A DNA stretch of 48,902 nt from a virus. The stretch lies in IMG/VR virus record IMGVR_UViG_3300042691_014522, positions 1-48,902 of that record; one strand, given 5' to 3'. The position numbers were made by a program, and so were the translations under genes. A model generated the notes under the pieces. It saw only the letters and a program-made list of their open reading frames with translations, ran no database searches and was not told where the DNA came from. Of the stretch, positions 1-6,732 are shown one piece after another; position 1 is the stretch's first letter; every line of letters starts with the position of its first letter.

Positions 1-235
1 CAGTAAGCCAATATTGGCCGTTCTCAGCCTTAAACTGAATTGTTTGGAGTGAACCTTTTTTCCAGCTAGCCAACAGTTGAGCAGGTCCGTGCTCATTAGC
101 AAGATGATCATTATACTGTGCTTCTGCAATACTCATGAAGCCAGCTTGACATTTGTAGACGATTCTGTAAGATCCTTTTTGTCCATTGATAAAGTTGTTG
201 GTTCCAAGTCCGAGGGTGTTAATTACTTTTGACAT
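1..235 (-). CDS. Unknown protein, N-terminal part only
   Basis: An open frame starts at the ATG at 233-235 and runs off the left edge, giving 78 residues (MSKVINTLGLG...). The start lies 11 bases downstream of promoter module A (246-334). I do not recognise the family. The visible part is soluble, with no signal peptide or membrane segment. It reads as a small globular protein with a Gly/Asn-rich N-terminus and a central run of alternating charged and aromatic residues. As the first gene after a strong-looking promoter block it may be abundantly expressed (inference). Confidence 0.7.
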   Translation of the reverse strand, partial: MSKVINTLGLGTNNFINGQKGSYRIVYKCQAGFMSIAEAQYNDHLANEHGPAQLLASWKKGSLQTIQFKAENGQYWLT

Positions 236-245
236 ATTCATTATT

Positions 246-334
246 GATTTGTTACATAGTAAATATACTACAGATTTTTGAACCTGCGCACATTTTAGTC
301 AATTATTTTTAAACTTTTTGTTTTATTCAATAAA
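246..334 (-). promoter_or_regulatory. Duplicated promoter module, copy A
   Basis: This 89-base block ends 11 bases before the start at 235 and is matched, at equal length, by 4676-4764 upstream of another gene. Read on the minus strand both copies share AATAAAACAAAAAGTTTAAA, then GGTTCAAAAA, then an AT-rich box (GTATATTTAC here, TTATAAATTTAC in copy B), then ATGTAACAAATC next to the start. The box spacing resembles a promoter, but it is not a clean match to the Bacteroidetes TTTG/TAnnTTTG consensus, so a phage-modified or phage-encoded specificity is possible. Confidence 0.6.
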
Positions 335-401
335 GTCTAGGTTTTATTGAAGATTCTTCAAAGGATCTAGGTTTGGATTGAAGATTATTTAGTAGAATCC
401 T

Positions 402-424
402 AACTGATTGATTATCAATTAGTT
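402..424 (-). terminator. Palindromic operon-end element, copy 1
   Basis: A 23-base near-perfect palindrome (AACTGATTGAT / ATCAATTAGTT arms around a short centre) sits 6 bases past the stop of the gene ending at 430. It recurs at 4830-4852 and 33888-33910, each time just after the stop of a leftward gene. The arms can form a 10-bp hairpin with one G-U pair (plus-strand reading) or A-C mismatch (minus-strand reading). No long U-tract follows this copy, so terminator, RNA 3'-end processing site and protein-binding site all remain possible. Confidence 0.5.
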
Positions 425-429
425 ATGAA

Positions 430-735
430 TTAGCTATATTTGGCTAGAAGAGTGTCAATTATTTGCTTATCTGAGGTCTCAAATATCTTGTTATTCTGTA
501 TCTTCTTTACGTAAGATATGTGTTTCTCTAGTACCTCAGCGCGCGTGGCATATACTGAATGTGAACCTTTATTCTGTGTTGCAAATTTATATTCTTGGGT
601 AAGGATCTCTTTGAGTATCTGTACTTTTTTTATATAAGACTTTTCTTGTTCTCTACGATCAAAATGTTCTTTAGCTTCTAAAGTTTTAACAAGCTTATCT
701 CCCATTTTGCTTAAGGCAAGTCTTTTGTAGTCCAT
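430..735 (-). CDS. Small unknown protein, charged, helical
   Basis: 101 residues from the ATG at 733-735. This start overlaps the TGA of the upstream gene (735-737) as TGATG, typical translational coupling; a GTG one codon earlier is a less likely start. The protein is Lys/Glu-rich and predicted helical, with no Cys, no signal peptide and no membrane segment. It lies directly downstream of the holin-like gene. I do not recognise the family. It is the last gene of its operon, followed by the palindrome at 402-424. Confidence 0.7.
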   Translation of the reverse strand: MDYKRLALSKMGDKLVKTLEAKEHFDRREQEKSYIKKVQILKEILTQEYKFATQNKGSHSVYATRAEVLEKHISYVKKIQNNKIFETSDKQIIDTLLAKYS

Positions 736-1025
736 CACTCATTATTTTTAACCATGTAAGTAAGTATGGTATTTTGAAGATCTTTTAATGCCTGTGTATT
801 TTCTTTAATTAATTCAGCTAATCTGTCTCTTTCCTCAATTAACAACTGCATCATCTCATCTTGTAATTTGTCTACTTTAGATTCTAACTCATCATTCTTT
901 TTCACTAGTCTCTGATATTGGGTCCACGCAAAATATCCTAATAAGAAAGCCAATAATCCTAAAACACCGTACTGTAAAAAATACTCTTTAATTCCTGTTG
1001 TTTCTACTACCTGAAGTAATGTCAT
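735..1025 (-). CDS. BhlA/UviB holin-like membrane protein
   Basis: 96 residues. One membrane segment (about residues 18-34, GVLGLLAFLLGYFAW) is followed by a long charged coiled coil (about 38-90). The ending, with LIKENTQALKDL, resembles the BhlA/UviB bacteriocin-holin family, in which a short N-terminal membrane helix precedes a basic/charged cytoplasmic helix and an (I/L)KENT-ALK motif is common. The likely role is a small holin or holin accessory at the inner membrane. A second lysis module lies at 40.8-42.9 kb, so this could instead be a general phage membrane protein. Confidence 0.5.
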   Translation of the reverse strand: MTLLQVVETTGIKEYFLQYGVLGLLAFLLGYFAWTQYQRLVKKNDELESKVDKLQDEMMQLLIEERDRLAELIKENTQALKDLQNTILTYMVKNNE

Positions 1026-1032
1026 TTCAATT

Positions 1033-1245
1033 TTAATTTACTGAACTAAATCTTTTGTATAACATACTTTCCCACTGACTAGCATAATCATATAGGTCGT
1101 CGTAACCTGTTTTGACCACCTTATGTTCTATAAGTTGGATCATTATTTCAACCCATACTTTCCTTGGATTAATGTGGAGTTCTGGATGGATTTTATTAGG
1201 AATTACCTGTTCTGCTACCTCGTCTAAAACGTCGTAGTATAACAT
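1033..1245 (-). CDS. Small unknown protein
   Basis: 70 residues, starting MLYYDVLDEVAEQVIP. The start is preceded by TGTTATG and by an ATATTTAT box at 1250-1257 that recurs before many genes in this window. It is a helical, acidic/aromatic protein without membrane or Cys motifs. Family not recognised. It sits 7 bases before the holin-like gene in the same leftward run. Confidence 0.65.
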   Translation of the reverse strand: MLYYDVLDEVAEQVIPNKIHPELHINPRKVWVEIMIQLIEHKVVKTGYDDLYDYASQWESMLYKRFSSVN

Positions 1246-1262
1246 AACAATAAATATTAATA

Positions 1263-1652
1263 TTACTTTAAAATTGATATATCAAATACCTCTTTAAGGC
1301 ATTTTTTTGTATCTCGTTTAGCTATTTTTACGGCTTCTATTTCCATTGGATTTTTATGGTCCGGAAGATATAAGCTAAGGATTTGATAATGTTTCATGTT
1401 TTGTTTATAGTGAACATACTCATGAATAAGACTATTAGCTAATTCAATTAGGTTATCATTCTGATCTTTATTTACAAATATTACAGACTCTATTTCATCA
1501 TAAAATGCCATGCATCCTTCTGTATAATAGTCTGGCTTTTTGAACTCAACTACTGGCATAGTTTTATTAAACTTAGATTTGCCGTATTGTTTAATACACC
1601 ACTCAAATATTTGGTTAACATGTTTTCTCGTAGGCTTTATTTGATCTGTCAT
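1263..1652 (-). CDS. Putative zinc metallopeptidase-like protein (HEYVH)
   Basis: 129 residues. The motif SLIHEYVHYKQN at about residues 87-98 matches the HExxH zinc-binding signature, and an acidic NPMEIEA follows about 22 residues later, in the place where gluzincins and SprT/ImmA-like proteins keep a third ligand. No signal peptide, so a cytoplasmic protein. The next gene upstream (1655-2248) has the same kind of motif, separated by 2 bases. Small phage HExxH proteins may be active proteases or DNA-associated SprT-like factors; substrate unknown. Confidence 0.6.
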   Translation of the reverse strand: MTDQIKPTRKHVNQIFEWCIKQYGKSKFNKTMPVVEFKKPDYYTEGCMAFYDEIESVIFVNKDQNDNLIELANSLIHEYVHYKQNMKHYQILSLYLPDHKNPMEIEAVKIAKRDTKKCLKEVFDISILK

Positions 1653-1654
1653 GA

Positions 1655-2248
1655 CTATAGATTTTCTTGGATAAAGACTTTCTCTATTCTTTTTGGTGTG
1701 ATTGAATAATCTGTCCTAAAGTATCTAGGCATTTTCTCTATTATTCTTTGATTTGTATAAGGACTATTCTGTGGAGTGGCCCATTTTCTTGTAGCTAAAA
1801 GTCTATTGTAGAAAAATATATATGCATTGGCTTTCCTAATATAATGATCTATATCTATGTCTAGATCAAACTTCTTGATTAACCTAACTGCTCTCTTCTC
1901 ATTATCTAATTCTAACTCTCTAGATACTCCTAAGTGTTTTTTAATATTAGGAACATCAGTACCATTCAACCAGTCATCTACTAAAGGCATTGATACATTA
2001 CAACCTTTCCAAAGATCTATCTGTTCAACCCATTGTGTAAGATGGCAGAATTCATGTGCTAATATCTCTATGGCGTCAGGTCTATTCATTGAACAGACTA
2101 AAGCAGGAACTTCTTCATCAAAATATCCTGAGCACTTTATATTTCCTGAGAGTTTGACGTACTTTGTATTTCTTAGATCACATTTAACTCCATACTTTTT
2201 ACACTCACTCTTGACATATTTTATAAAGTCTTTAGTCTTTTTGTTCAT
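1655..2248 (-). CDS. Putative zinc metallopeptidase-like protein (HEFCH)
   Basis: 197 residues. ILAHEFCHLTQW at about residues 61-72 is an HExxH motif, followed by an LDNEKRA segment (about residues 113-119) whose Glu could be the third ligand. The N-terminal 55 residues carry two Cys pairs' worth of Cys (near 16, 23, 39, 52), some of which might bind a second metal. There is no signal peptide. The gene is preceded by the recurrent ATATTTAT box (2281-2289). Together with 1263-1652 it makes a tandem pair of HExxH proteins of different length. Confidence 0.6.
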   Translation of the reverse strand: MNKKTKDFIKYVKSECKKYGVKCDLRNTKYVKLSGNIKCSGYFDEEVPALVCSMNRPDAIEILAHEFCHLTQWVEQIDLWKGCNVSMPLVDDWLNGTDVPNIKKHLGVSRELELDNEKRAVRLIKKFDLDIDIDHYIRKANAYIFFYNRLLATRKWATPQNSPYTNQRIIEKMPRYFRTDYSITPKRIEKVFIQENL

Positions 2249-2275
2249 AGTAAGCCTTTTAAAGGTTAAAGGATC

Positions 2276-2599
2276 CTATGATAAATATGAAGATCTGATC
2301 TCCTCTACGTGCTTACAAGTTCTTTTGTTTCCAGAAAATTTATAGGCATGACAGTTACATGACCAAGAGTCTTCGTCCACAGCCACAGTGTAGTTCCTAC
2401 CACCGGAACCAGTAATGTCCCACTCTGCATGAATTTTAAATGCTTCGTTACGACCACCAGGATAGGGCTTTCTAAACCACTTAATATCATTCTTAGTGGT
2501 TCCACTTGGAAGATCTCTTCTCTTATCATCTTCAATAACATAAGGACCTACTTCATCAATCCAAAAGAAAGGGACTTGAAAGCTGTGAACAATTACCAT
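2276..2599 (-). CDS. SWIM-type zinc finger protein
   Basis: 107 residues. The C-terminal segment SWSCNCHAYKFSGNKRTCKH (about residues 78-97) fits the SWIM zinc-binding pattern CxCx(n)CxH, a fold used for DNA or protein binding in plant, bacterial and viral proteins. The N-terminal 70 residues are hydrophobic/aromatic with a Gly-rich turn (PYPGGRNE) and match no domain I know. The start overlaps the stop of the upstream gene by 7 bases. Possible role: a regulator or recruitment factor. Confidence 0.65.
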   Translation of the reverse strand: MVIVHSFQVPFFWIDEVGPYVIEDDKRRDLPSGTTKNDIKWFRKPYPGGRNEAFKIHAEWDITGSGGRNYTVAVDEDSWSCNCHAYKFSGNKRTCKHVEEIRSSYLS

Positions 2600-2820
2600 A
2601 GATCTACTAATTTAAGACTTTTTAACTTACCAATAAAACCTAAGTCCTCAGTGGATTCAATTAGTTTTGCAAAGTCGTATTGTGAATTAAGTAAGCCACT
2701 ACGATCTTCTGCTCTATATTTATCTACTCTACTACCCACTTTAAACATTTCGCACCATTCATTTATATCTATAGAGTCTTTAGGCATATAGCTGCTTCTC
2801 ACTTTAATCTGTTTATTCAT
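2593..2820 (-). CDS. Small unknown protein
   Basis: 75 residues, beginning MNKQIKVRSSYMPKDSIDINEW. The start is close to an A-rich leader (TTTAAAAATG). It is a charged, mixed alpha/beta protein with no signal or membrane segment. Family not recognised. It overlaps the SWIM gene by 7 bases, so the two are probably translated together. Confidence 0.65.
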   Translation of the reverse strand: MNKQIKVRSSYMPKDSIDINEWCEMFKVGSRVDKYRAEDRSGLLNSQYDFAKLIESTEDLGFIGKLKSLKLVDLW

Positions 2821-2822
2821 TT

Positions 2823-3077
2823 TTAAAATTTAATGTCTGTTATTAATAATCCTTTAGATGGAAACTTTCCTTGTTCTGCAAAGTCACTAATGACATGATC
2901 ATGAAGATCACGAACCTTCTCATGCTTTCCATAGAACCAATCTACGTTTACGTCTTTTATGACTTCTATTTCTTGAATTATGGTAACGTCATCACAACCA
3001 CCTTCATAACCTTCTATGAATACAGGAAGTTCAGGATCATACTGACTAAGCTTTTCTATAAATTCTTTTACTTTCAT
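2823..3077 (-). CDS. Small acidic unknown protein
   Basis: 84 residues from the ATG at 3075-3077 (MKVKEFIEKLSQYDPELPVF). This start follows an A-rich leader (AAATAAAAATAAA), which favours it over an upstream in-frame ATG that would overlap the neighbour. The N-terminus resembles the short phage proteins of the KEFIEKLSQYDPDLPV type that are widespread in large phages and of unknown function. Cytoplasmic. Confidence 0.7.
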   Translation of the reverse strand: MKVKEFIEKLSQYDPELPVFIEGYEGGCDDVTIIQEIEVIKDVNVDWFYGKHEKVRDLHDHVISDFAEQGKFPSKGLLITDIKF

Positions 3078-3084
3078 TTTATTT

Positions 3085-3444
3085 TTATTTATATCCAAAA
3101 CGTTTTGTATCATCTGTCTCAATCATACTGTACTCTACTCGAACCACCTTCTCAAGAGTCTTCTCTTTGATAATTCCACTCTTACGATCTTCAATCATGA
3201 CTTGTCCGACTCCATCATAGATATCAAGCTCAACATCATTATAATACTTTTCTGCGTCTTCTAGTGTATCAAAGATTGTAGTCTCCACATGATTATCTGT
3301 AAAACCGTCTAATAAGACAGCCTCTCTATCTCCATACTCATCTATTTCAAAGTAGTATGGACCTGAGGTAACGAAAAATTTGTTTGGACTTTTACCATCA
3401 CCTATGATCTCGATTGCTAATTGTTTTGCTTCTTGATTTGTCAT
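3085..3444 (-). CDS. Small acidic unknown protein
   Basis: 119 residues. The start at 3444 carries the recurrent leader AAAATAAAAGTTATG. The protein is acidic and Tyr-rich with an alpha/beta pattern (YYFEIDEYGDRE, FDTLEDAEKYYND). The FDTLEDAEKYY segment recalls small phage proteins that read a sequence-tagged value field, but no function can be assigned. It belongs to a run of seven similar-sized acidic genes (2823-4667), probably host-takeover or early genes. Confidence 0.7.
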   Translation of the reverse strand: MTNQEAKQLAIEIIGDGKSPNKFFVTSGPYYFEIDEYGDREAVLLDGFTDNHVETTIFDTLEDAEKYYNDVELDIYDGVGQVMIEDRKSGIIKEKTLEKVVRVEYSMIETDDTKRFGYK

Positions 3445-3449
3445 AACTT

Positions 3450-3698
3450 TTATTTTGATATTTTTAGAAATTCGTTTAGATAGTGAACTGTTGAAGAGTT
3501 GTCTAAATGGTATTCTCTGAAGTAAGGATCTCCTTCTTGATCGTACTGTATTTCTGACGTAGTTACTAGATCTCCTGGCAAATCGTCTATATACCGATAA
3601 GATACTTCTTCTGTGGTATCATTGATCATGATCTCCATTCCATGAGAATTGCTGAGTGTCTTATACGCATGAGGTTTGAACCAACTAATTGCTTCCAT
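3450..3698 (-). CDS. Small unknown protein
   Basis: 82 residues from the ATG at 3696-3698 (MEAISWFKPHAYKTL). The longer in-frame start at 3782 is rejected because the leader ATCAAAGTTATG sits right at 3698 and the longer version would overlap the next gene. Beta-rich and acidic, no membrane or Cys motif. Family not recognised. Confidence 0.65.
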   Translation of the reverse strand: MEAISWFKPHAYKTLSNSHGMEIMINDTTEEVSYRYIDDLPGDLVTTSEIQYDQEGDPYFREYHLDNSSTVHYLNEFLKISK

Positions 3699-3717
3699 AA
3701 CTTTGATTTTGATTTGA

Positions 3718-4086
3718 TTAATAATCGTATGATATAGCTTGTCTTCGAGCAGCCTCACTGGTCGAAGGATGCGCGTAAACAAATCCTATGATACCGGTTT
3801 TTTTATCGTGACAAGAAACGTACACGATTTCTGCTTTTTCGAATCCCGCTTCCAGTACCGCTGGCCAACCACCGTCAAATTTGAAGGTCTGTGTAAAGCC
3901 CGTGCTATAACGCTCGGTCTCTGGCTTAAGGTTATAAAGATCTTTGCAAGTACCTGAAATTTCTTTCATGATAAGATCTTCGAAACTGTAGACGGGAACT
4001 CCATAATCGCAGGCGTCGTTATATATACGCTTTGAGTTGTTTTGAATTTGTCTAACAAGGTGGCCCATTTCTTTGTAAACTGACAT
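3718..4086 (-). CDS. Small unknown protein
   Basis: 122 residues from the ATG at 4084-4086 (MSVYKEMGHLVRQIQNNSKR), which follows the leader AAAATAAAAGTTATG. A longer in-frame extension to 4167 would run into the neighbouring gene and is rejected. The C-terminal half has FDGGWPAVLEAGFEKAEIVYVS and an IGFVYAHPSTSEAARRQA segment, i.e. alternating strands and helices as in a small alpha/beta domain. The DNA here is locally richer in GC than its neighbours. No family recognised. Confidence 0.65.
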   Translation of the reverse strand: MSVYKEMGHLVRQIQNNSKRIYNDACDYGVPVYSFEDLIMKEISGTCKDLYNLKPETERYSTGFTQTFKFDGGWPAVLEAGFEKAEIVYVSCHDKKTGIIGFVYAHPSTSEAARRQAISYDY

Positions 4087-4096
4087 AACTTTTATT

Positions 4097-4294
4097 TTAA
4101 TAATTAAATGAATAACTCTTTTGTTCCCACTTACCATTGCGATTAGTCTCAATGACATAGTCACCATTATATCTTCTGTTTTCTGGAAGGACCAACCACA
4201 CTTTTACTTTCTCTGTCTGGATCTTGAGCTCGTCGCCATCCCACGCTTGTTCGATAGTATCTAGGCTTTGCAATTCTCTTTTTGTGTATAACAT
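4097..4294 (-). CDS. Small unknown protein
   Basis: 65 residues (MLYTKRELQSLDTIEQAW). The start has the leader AAAATAAAAGTTATG-type context shared with its neighbours. It is rich in Trp and charged residues and beta-strand-like (VKVWLVLPENRRYNGDYVIE). No signal or membrane segment. Family not recognised. Confidence 0.65.
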   Translation of the reverse strand: MLYTKRELQSLDTIEQAWDGDELKIQTEKVKVWLVLPENRRYNGDYVIETNRNGKWEQKSYSFNY

Positions 4295-4319
4295 AACTTT
4301 TATTTTTTAGATTAATTAA

Positions 4320-4667
4320 TTAGAAACAAACTGAATCACGTGATGAGAAGTCCTCAGCTTCATAACGATCGATAGTATCTCTGATATCGTCGTCGCTTTC
4401 TGAAGCTCCTGTATACCACTTATCCATATATTCATTCCAAGTCATACGACCTTCATGATAAGCGATCTCGTCTTTCTGCTGATTGAGTGGGGGACTCATC
4501 ATAAAATTGTCAGAGTTAATGACGAAGTTAACTTGACAGTTAGGAAGCATTTCCCTAAAGGCTTTGTAGTTAGCCTCAGCAATTTCCATATCGCTATTAA
4601 CTTCAACTGTGCTGTCAATAATTGTCTTGTGGGTAAGGTAGTCGAAAGCGAAGATTTTGATATTCAT
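4320..4667 (-). CDS. Small acidic unknown protein
   Basis: 115 residues, acidic. The start at 4667 is 9 bases downstream of promoter module B, making this the first gene of the leftward run 4667 to 430. The sequence has a beta-rich N-terminus (MNIKIFAFDYLTHKTIIDST) and an acidic helical C-terminus (ESDDDIRDTIDRYEAEDF). Such acidic small proteins early in an operon are often host-directed (inference). Family not recognised. Confidence 0.65.
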   Translation of the reverse strand: MNIKIFAFDYLTHKTIIDSTVEVNSDMEIAEANYKAFREMLPNCQVNFVINSDNFMMSPPLNQQKDEIAYHEGRMTWNEYMDKWYTGASESDDDIRDTIDRYEAEDFSSRDSVCF

Positions 4668-4675
4668 ATCTGATT

Positions 4676-4764
4676 GATTTGTTACATGGTAAATTTATAA
4701 CAATTTTTTGAACCAGAGTACTTTTTTGTGAGTTTTTTTTAAACTTTTTGTTTTATTTAATAAA
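4676..4764 (-). promoter_or_regulatory. Duplicated promoter module, copy B
   Basis: The second copy of the 89-base module at 246-334, with the same order of elements: AATAAAACAAAAAGTTTAAA, GGTTCAAAAA, TTATAAATTTACC, ATGTAACAAATC, then the start codon 9 bases on. Conservation is concentrated in these blocks while the spacers differ (for example TTGACTAAAATGTGCGCA against CTCACAAAAAAGTACTCT), which argues for functional constraint rather than a very recent duplication. Confidence 0.6.
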
Positions 4765-4829
4765 AGATATGATCCATTGAAGAATCTTTAAAGAACAATT
4801 AAAACCATTAAAAAATGTGTAAAATACCT

Positions 4830-4852
4830 AACTGATTGATTATCAATTAGTT
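4830..4852 (-). terminator. Palindromic operon-end element, copy 2
   Basis: A 23-base palindrome identical in sequence to that at 402-424, located 28 bases after the stop of the HNH-like gene ending at 4880. Together with module B it forms an intergenic block of 177 bases that parallels the 179-base block at 246-424: operon end, spacer, promoter. Confidence 0.5.
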
Positions 4853-4879
4853 ATGCATAGGTGATTGAAAACCAATAAG

Positions 4880-5638
4880 TTACTTACGAATATCTATAAA
4901 TTCTGATCCGTCATCTGTATTTTTATAGTCAATTATGTCCTCCTCTTTGAATAAGACGTCGCCTTGTCCATCAAGACCTAACTTTTTAAGGTGATCATAA
5001 TAAAAGTCATCGAGTTGATAAAGCTCTTGCACTTCCTCTTTTATTTCTGGTGTATCGAATGGAGTTGACTCTATTCTATCTAACATCTTATTAGTGAATG
5101 GATTGCCTATAAAAAGAAAATAACAATTATAGCAAAGCCATTGTAAGTTCTCTATGCGCCAGTCACTCTTCTTTCCATTCTTAAAATTAAGTAAGAGTGG
5201 AACCTTCATATCAGATAATCTTTTCTCACAAAACCCACAGGCAGAACATTTAAATCCCATTCTGCCATCTTGCATAAGTAGTTCTTTCAACCTTAATATC
5301 TTTTTAGAATTAATAGGTTGATTCTCTACAAGCATATCATCTAAGTTCTTTTTCCATTTACCACCAGCCCAGTTTTTTGGCATACCTTTTCCTGACTGGT
5401 TTTTATGAAGCTCAAATAAACTTTTACCCGTTGCTTCATCAAATGTATTCTTAGAGTATTTCTTATATGTGATATCTGTAATACCTAACCATCTCGCAGC
5501 CTCTTTATTACTACGAGTATTTGCCATAGCTTCTCTTAACTGTGCTTCAGTTAATTGAAGTCCTTTGTTCCACCAAGATTCTGGCCTTTTGTCTCTGGCC
5601 ATATTATCTTTTGTAAAAAATGGTGCTACTCTACTCAT
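4880..5638 (-). CDS. HNH-endonuclease-like protein with a degenerate catalytic centre
   Basis: 252 residues. Residues about 128-185 keep the zinc-binding frame of an HNH homing endonuclease: CSACGFC, then WRIENLQWLCYNCYF. The catalytic positions are altered. Where active relatives have L(D/E)H...N..N and end CPNCH, this protein has LLLNFKNGKKSDWRIENL and CYNCYF, so the metal-binding His residues are gone. The N-terminal part (about 25-60, AQLREAMANTRSNKEAARWLG) looks like the helix-turn-helix used by these enzymes for target recognition. It may be a DNA-binding protein derived from a homing endonuclease. It overlaps the upstream gene by 8 bases. Confidence 0.6.
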   Translation of the reverse strand: MSRVAPFFTKDNMARDKRPESWWNKGLQLTEAQLREAMANTRSNKEAARWLGITDITYKKYSKNTFDEATGKSLFELHKNQSGKGMPKNWAGGKWKKNLDDMLVENQPINSKKILRLKELLMQDGRMGFKCSACGFCEKRLSDMKVPLLLNFKNGKKSDWRIENLQWLCYNCYFLFIGNPFTNKMLDRIESTPFDTPEIKEEVQELYQLDDFYYDHLKKLGLDGQGDVLFKEEDIIDYKNTDDGSEFIDIRK

Positions 5639-6038
5639 CTACTTTTGGATTTACTTTACATATTAGATTCCATAAATCATATGGAGTTTCTAATATTACT
5701 TCTTCATTATCATTTACTATAACTGGATTAATCGTTCCATCTACATTTACTCTTTCATATAAATAAAAGCCAATAAGCTCTGTACATTGTTTACCAAAAT
5801 GCATGTATATTAACATATCAATAACGCCAAAGAACTTCTCATCGTAGTCTGCAAAATCTAAACTAAGATCTCCATACATTAGATTCTGTCTAACATTAAG
5901 TTCGTCAATACTATTTATCACATTAAAGAATAACTCTCTCTTCTTATCTGCTGTAGACTTCTTCTTTCTTCTTATGATAGTTTTAGTACCTATTATAGAA
6001 TCTACTCCTAACTGTATTTGCTTATAGTCCTTCTCCAT
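5631..6038 (-). CDS. Unknown protein
   Basis: 135 residues, mixed charge, with a Lys/Arg-rich patch (IIRRKKKSTADKKRE, about residues 21-35) and an acidic C-terminal half. No Cys cluster or signal peptide. It overlaps both neighbours (17 bases upstream, 8 downstream), so it belongs to a coupled block 4880-6710. The position between structural-type small genes and an HNH-like gene gives no clear role. Confidence 0.65.
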   Translation of the reverse strand: MEKDYKQIQLGVDSIIGTKTIIRRKKKSTADKKRELFFNVINSIDELNVRQNLMYGDLSLDFADYDEKFFGVIDMLIYMHFGKQCTELIGFYLYERVNVDGTINPVIVNDNEEVILETPYDLWNLICKVNPKVDE

Positions 6039-6381
6039 CTTTTTTCTTTTTAGTAGATACTTTACTTATCTTACTTTTATCTTTGATAGATTGTATGATG
6101 TTCTTTATGTGATTGCACATCTCATAGTTCTCTTCTTCAACATACCAAAGTAGACAGGTCTCTAATGCTTGGATCCAGTGATTTTTATGAATCTCTATAT
6201 AATGATTAGAATCATTTATTTCAAATATACAAGCATAGATCTTGCTATTGATTATTGCGTCCTCAATAGAATTAGGAGTATGTATCTTGAGAAGTTCTTT
6301 TAGTATTTCAGAACCTGCAATATCTTCTGATCTTAAAAGTTCTGGTTGGTCAAACAAAGCTCTCACAACTCTTCTTTTCAT
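6022..6381 (-). CDS. Unknown protein
   Basis: 119 residues. The start follows the TTAGTTATG context seen at many genes here. It is a helical protein with a Lys-rich tail (KISKVSTKKKKDGEGL). No recognised domain. It overlaps the next gene by 17 bases. Confidence 0.65.
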   Translation of the reverse strand: MKRRVVRALFDQPELLRSEDIAGSEILKELLKIHTPNSIEDAIINSKIYACIFEINDSNHYIEIHKNHWIQALETCLLWYVEEENYEMCNHIKNIIQSIKDKSKISKVSTKKKKDGEGL

Positions 6382-6398
6382 AACTAATTAGGTTTTAT

Positions 6399-6710
6399 TT
6401 ATCCTCCTCCTTTTAATGCTTTAATCAGCATTGTTGCTACAGAATTTAAAGGCACTATAAAGCCTATGACATTTTTATATGGGTTACGATCATCGTAGTC
6501 AATCATTATACCAGATGCACCAAATCTTTTCTGTAATACTACAGATATCTGGTTAGCCAACATCTGCTTATCTCTAGGATCTTGAAACTCTTGATCCAAT
6601 ATAAATTGCATCTTAACGCCTTTCTTGCTAGGATTATCATTTACATCGAATTGAAGTGCATACTTCTTACCACCTACAGTTATATTGAATTTAGGATTAA
6701 CAGCTTCCAT
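6399..6710 (-). CDS. Unknown protein, possible virion or assembly component
   Basis: 103 residues (MEAVNPKFNITVGGKKYALQ). Beta-rich N-terminus, amphipathic middle (QMLANQISVVLQKRF) and a Gly-rich end (IKALKGGG). An ATATTTATAT box (6724-6732 on the plus strand) lies 13 bases upstream of the start. The small size and the pattern resemble minor tail or baseplate-associated proteins, but this is only an impression. Confidence 0.6.
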   Translation of the reverse strand: MEAVNPKFNITVGGKKYALQFDVNDNPSKKGVKMQFILDQEFQDPRDKQMLANQISVVLQKRFGASGIMIDYDDRNPYKNVIGFIVPLNSVATMLIKALKGGG

Positions 6711-6732
6711 TTATCTTTTATATATAAATATC

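Noticed and set aside
1250-1257. T4-type late promoter TATAAATA
   Set aside because: The matching string lies on the strand opposite to transcription. On the coding strand it reads ATATTTAT, so the T4 late-promoter reading is not supported.
1857-2345. Rightward 162-residue frame
   Set aside because: Opposite the HEFCH metallopeptidase-like gene; low-complexity antisense frame.
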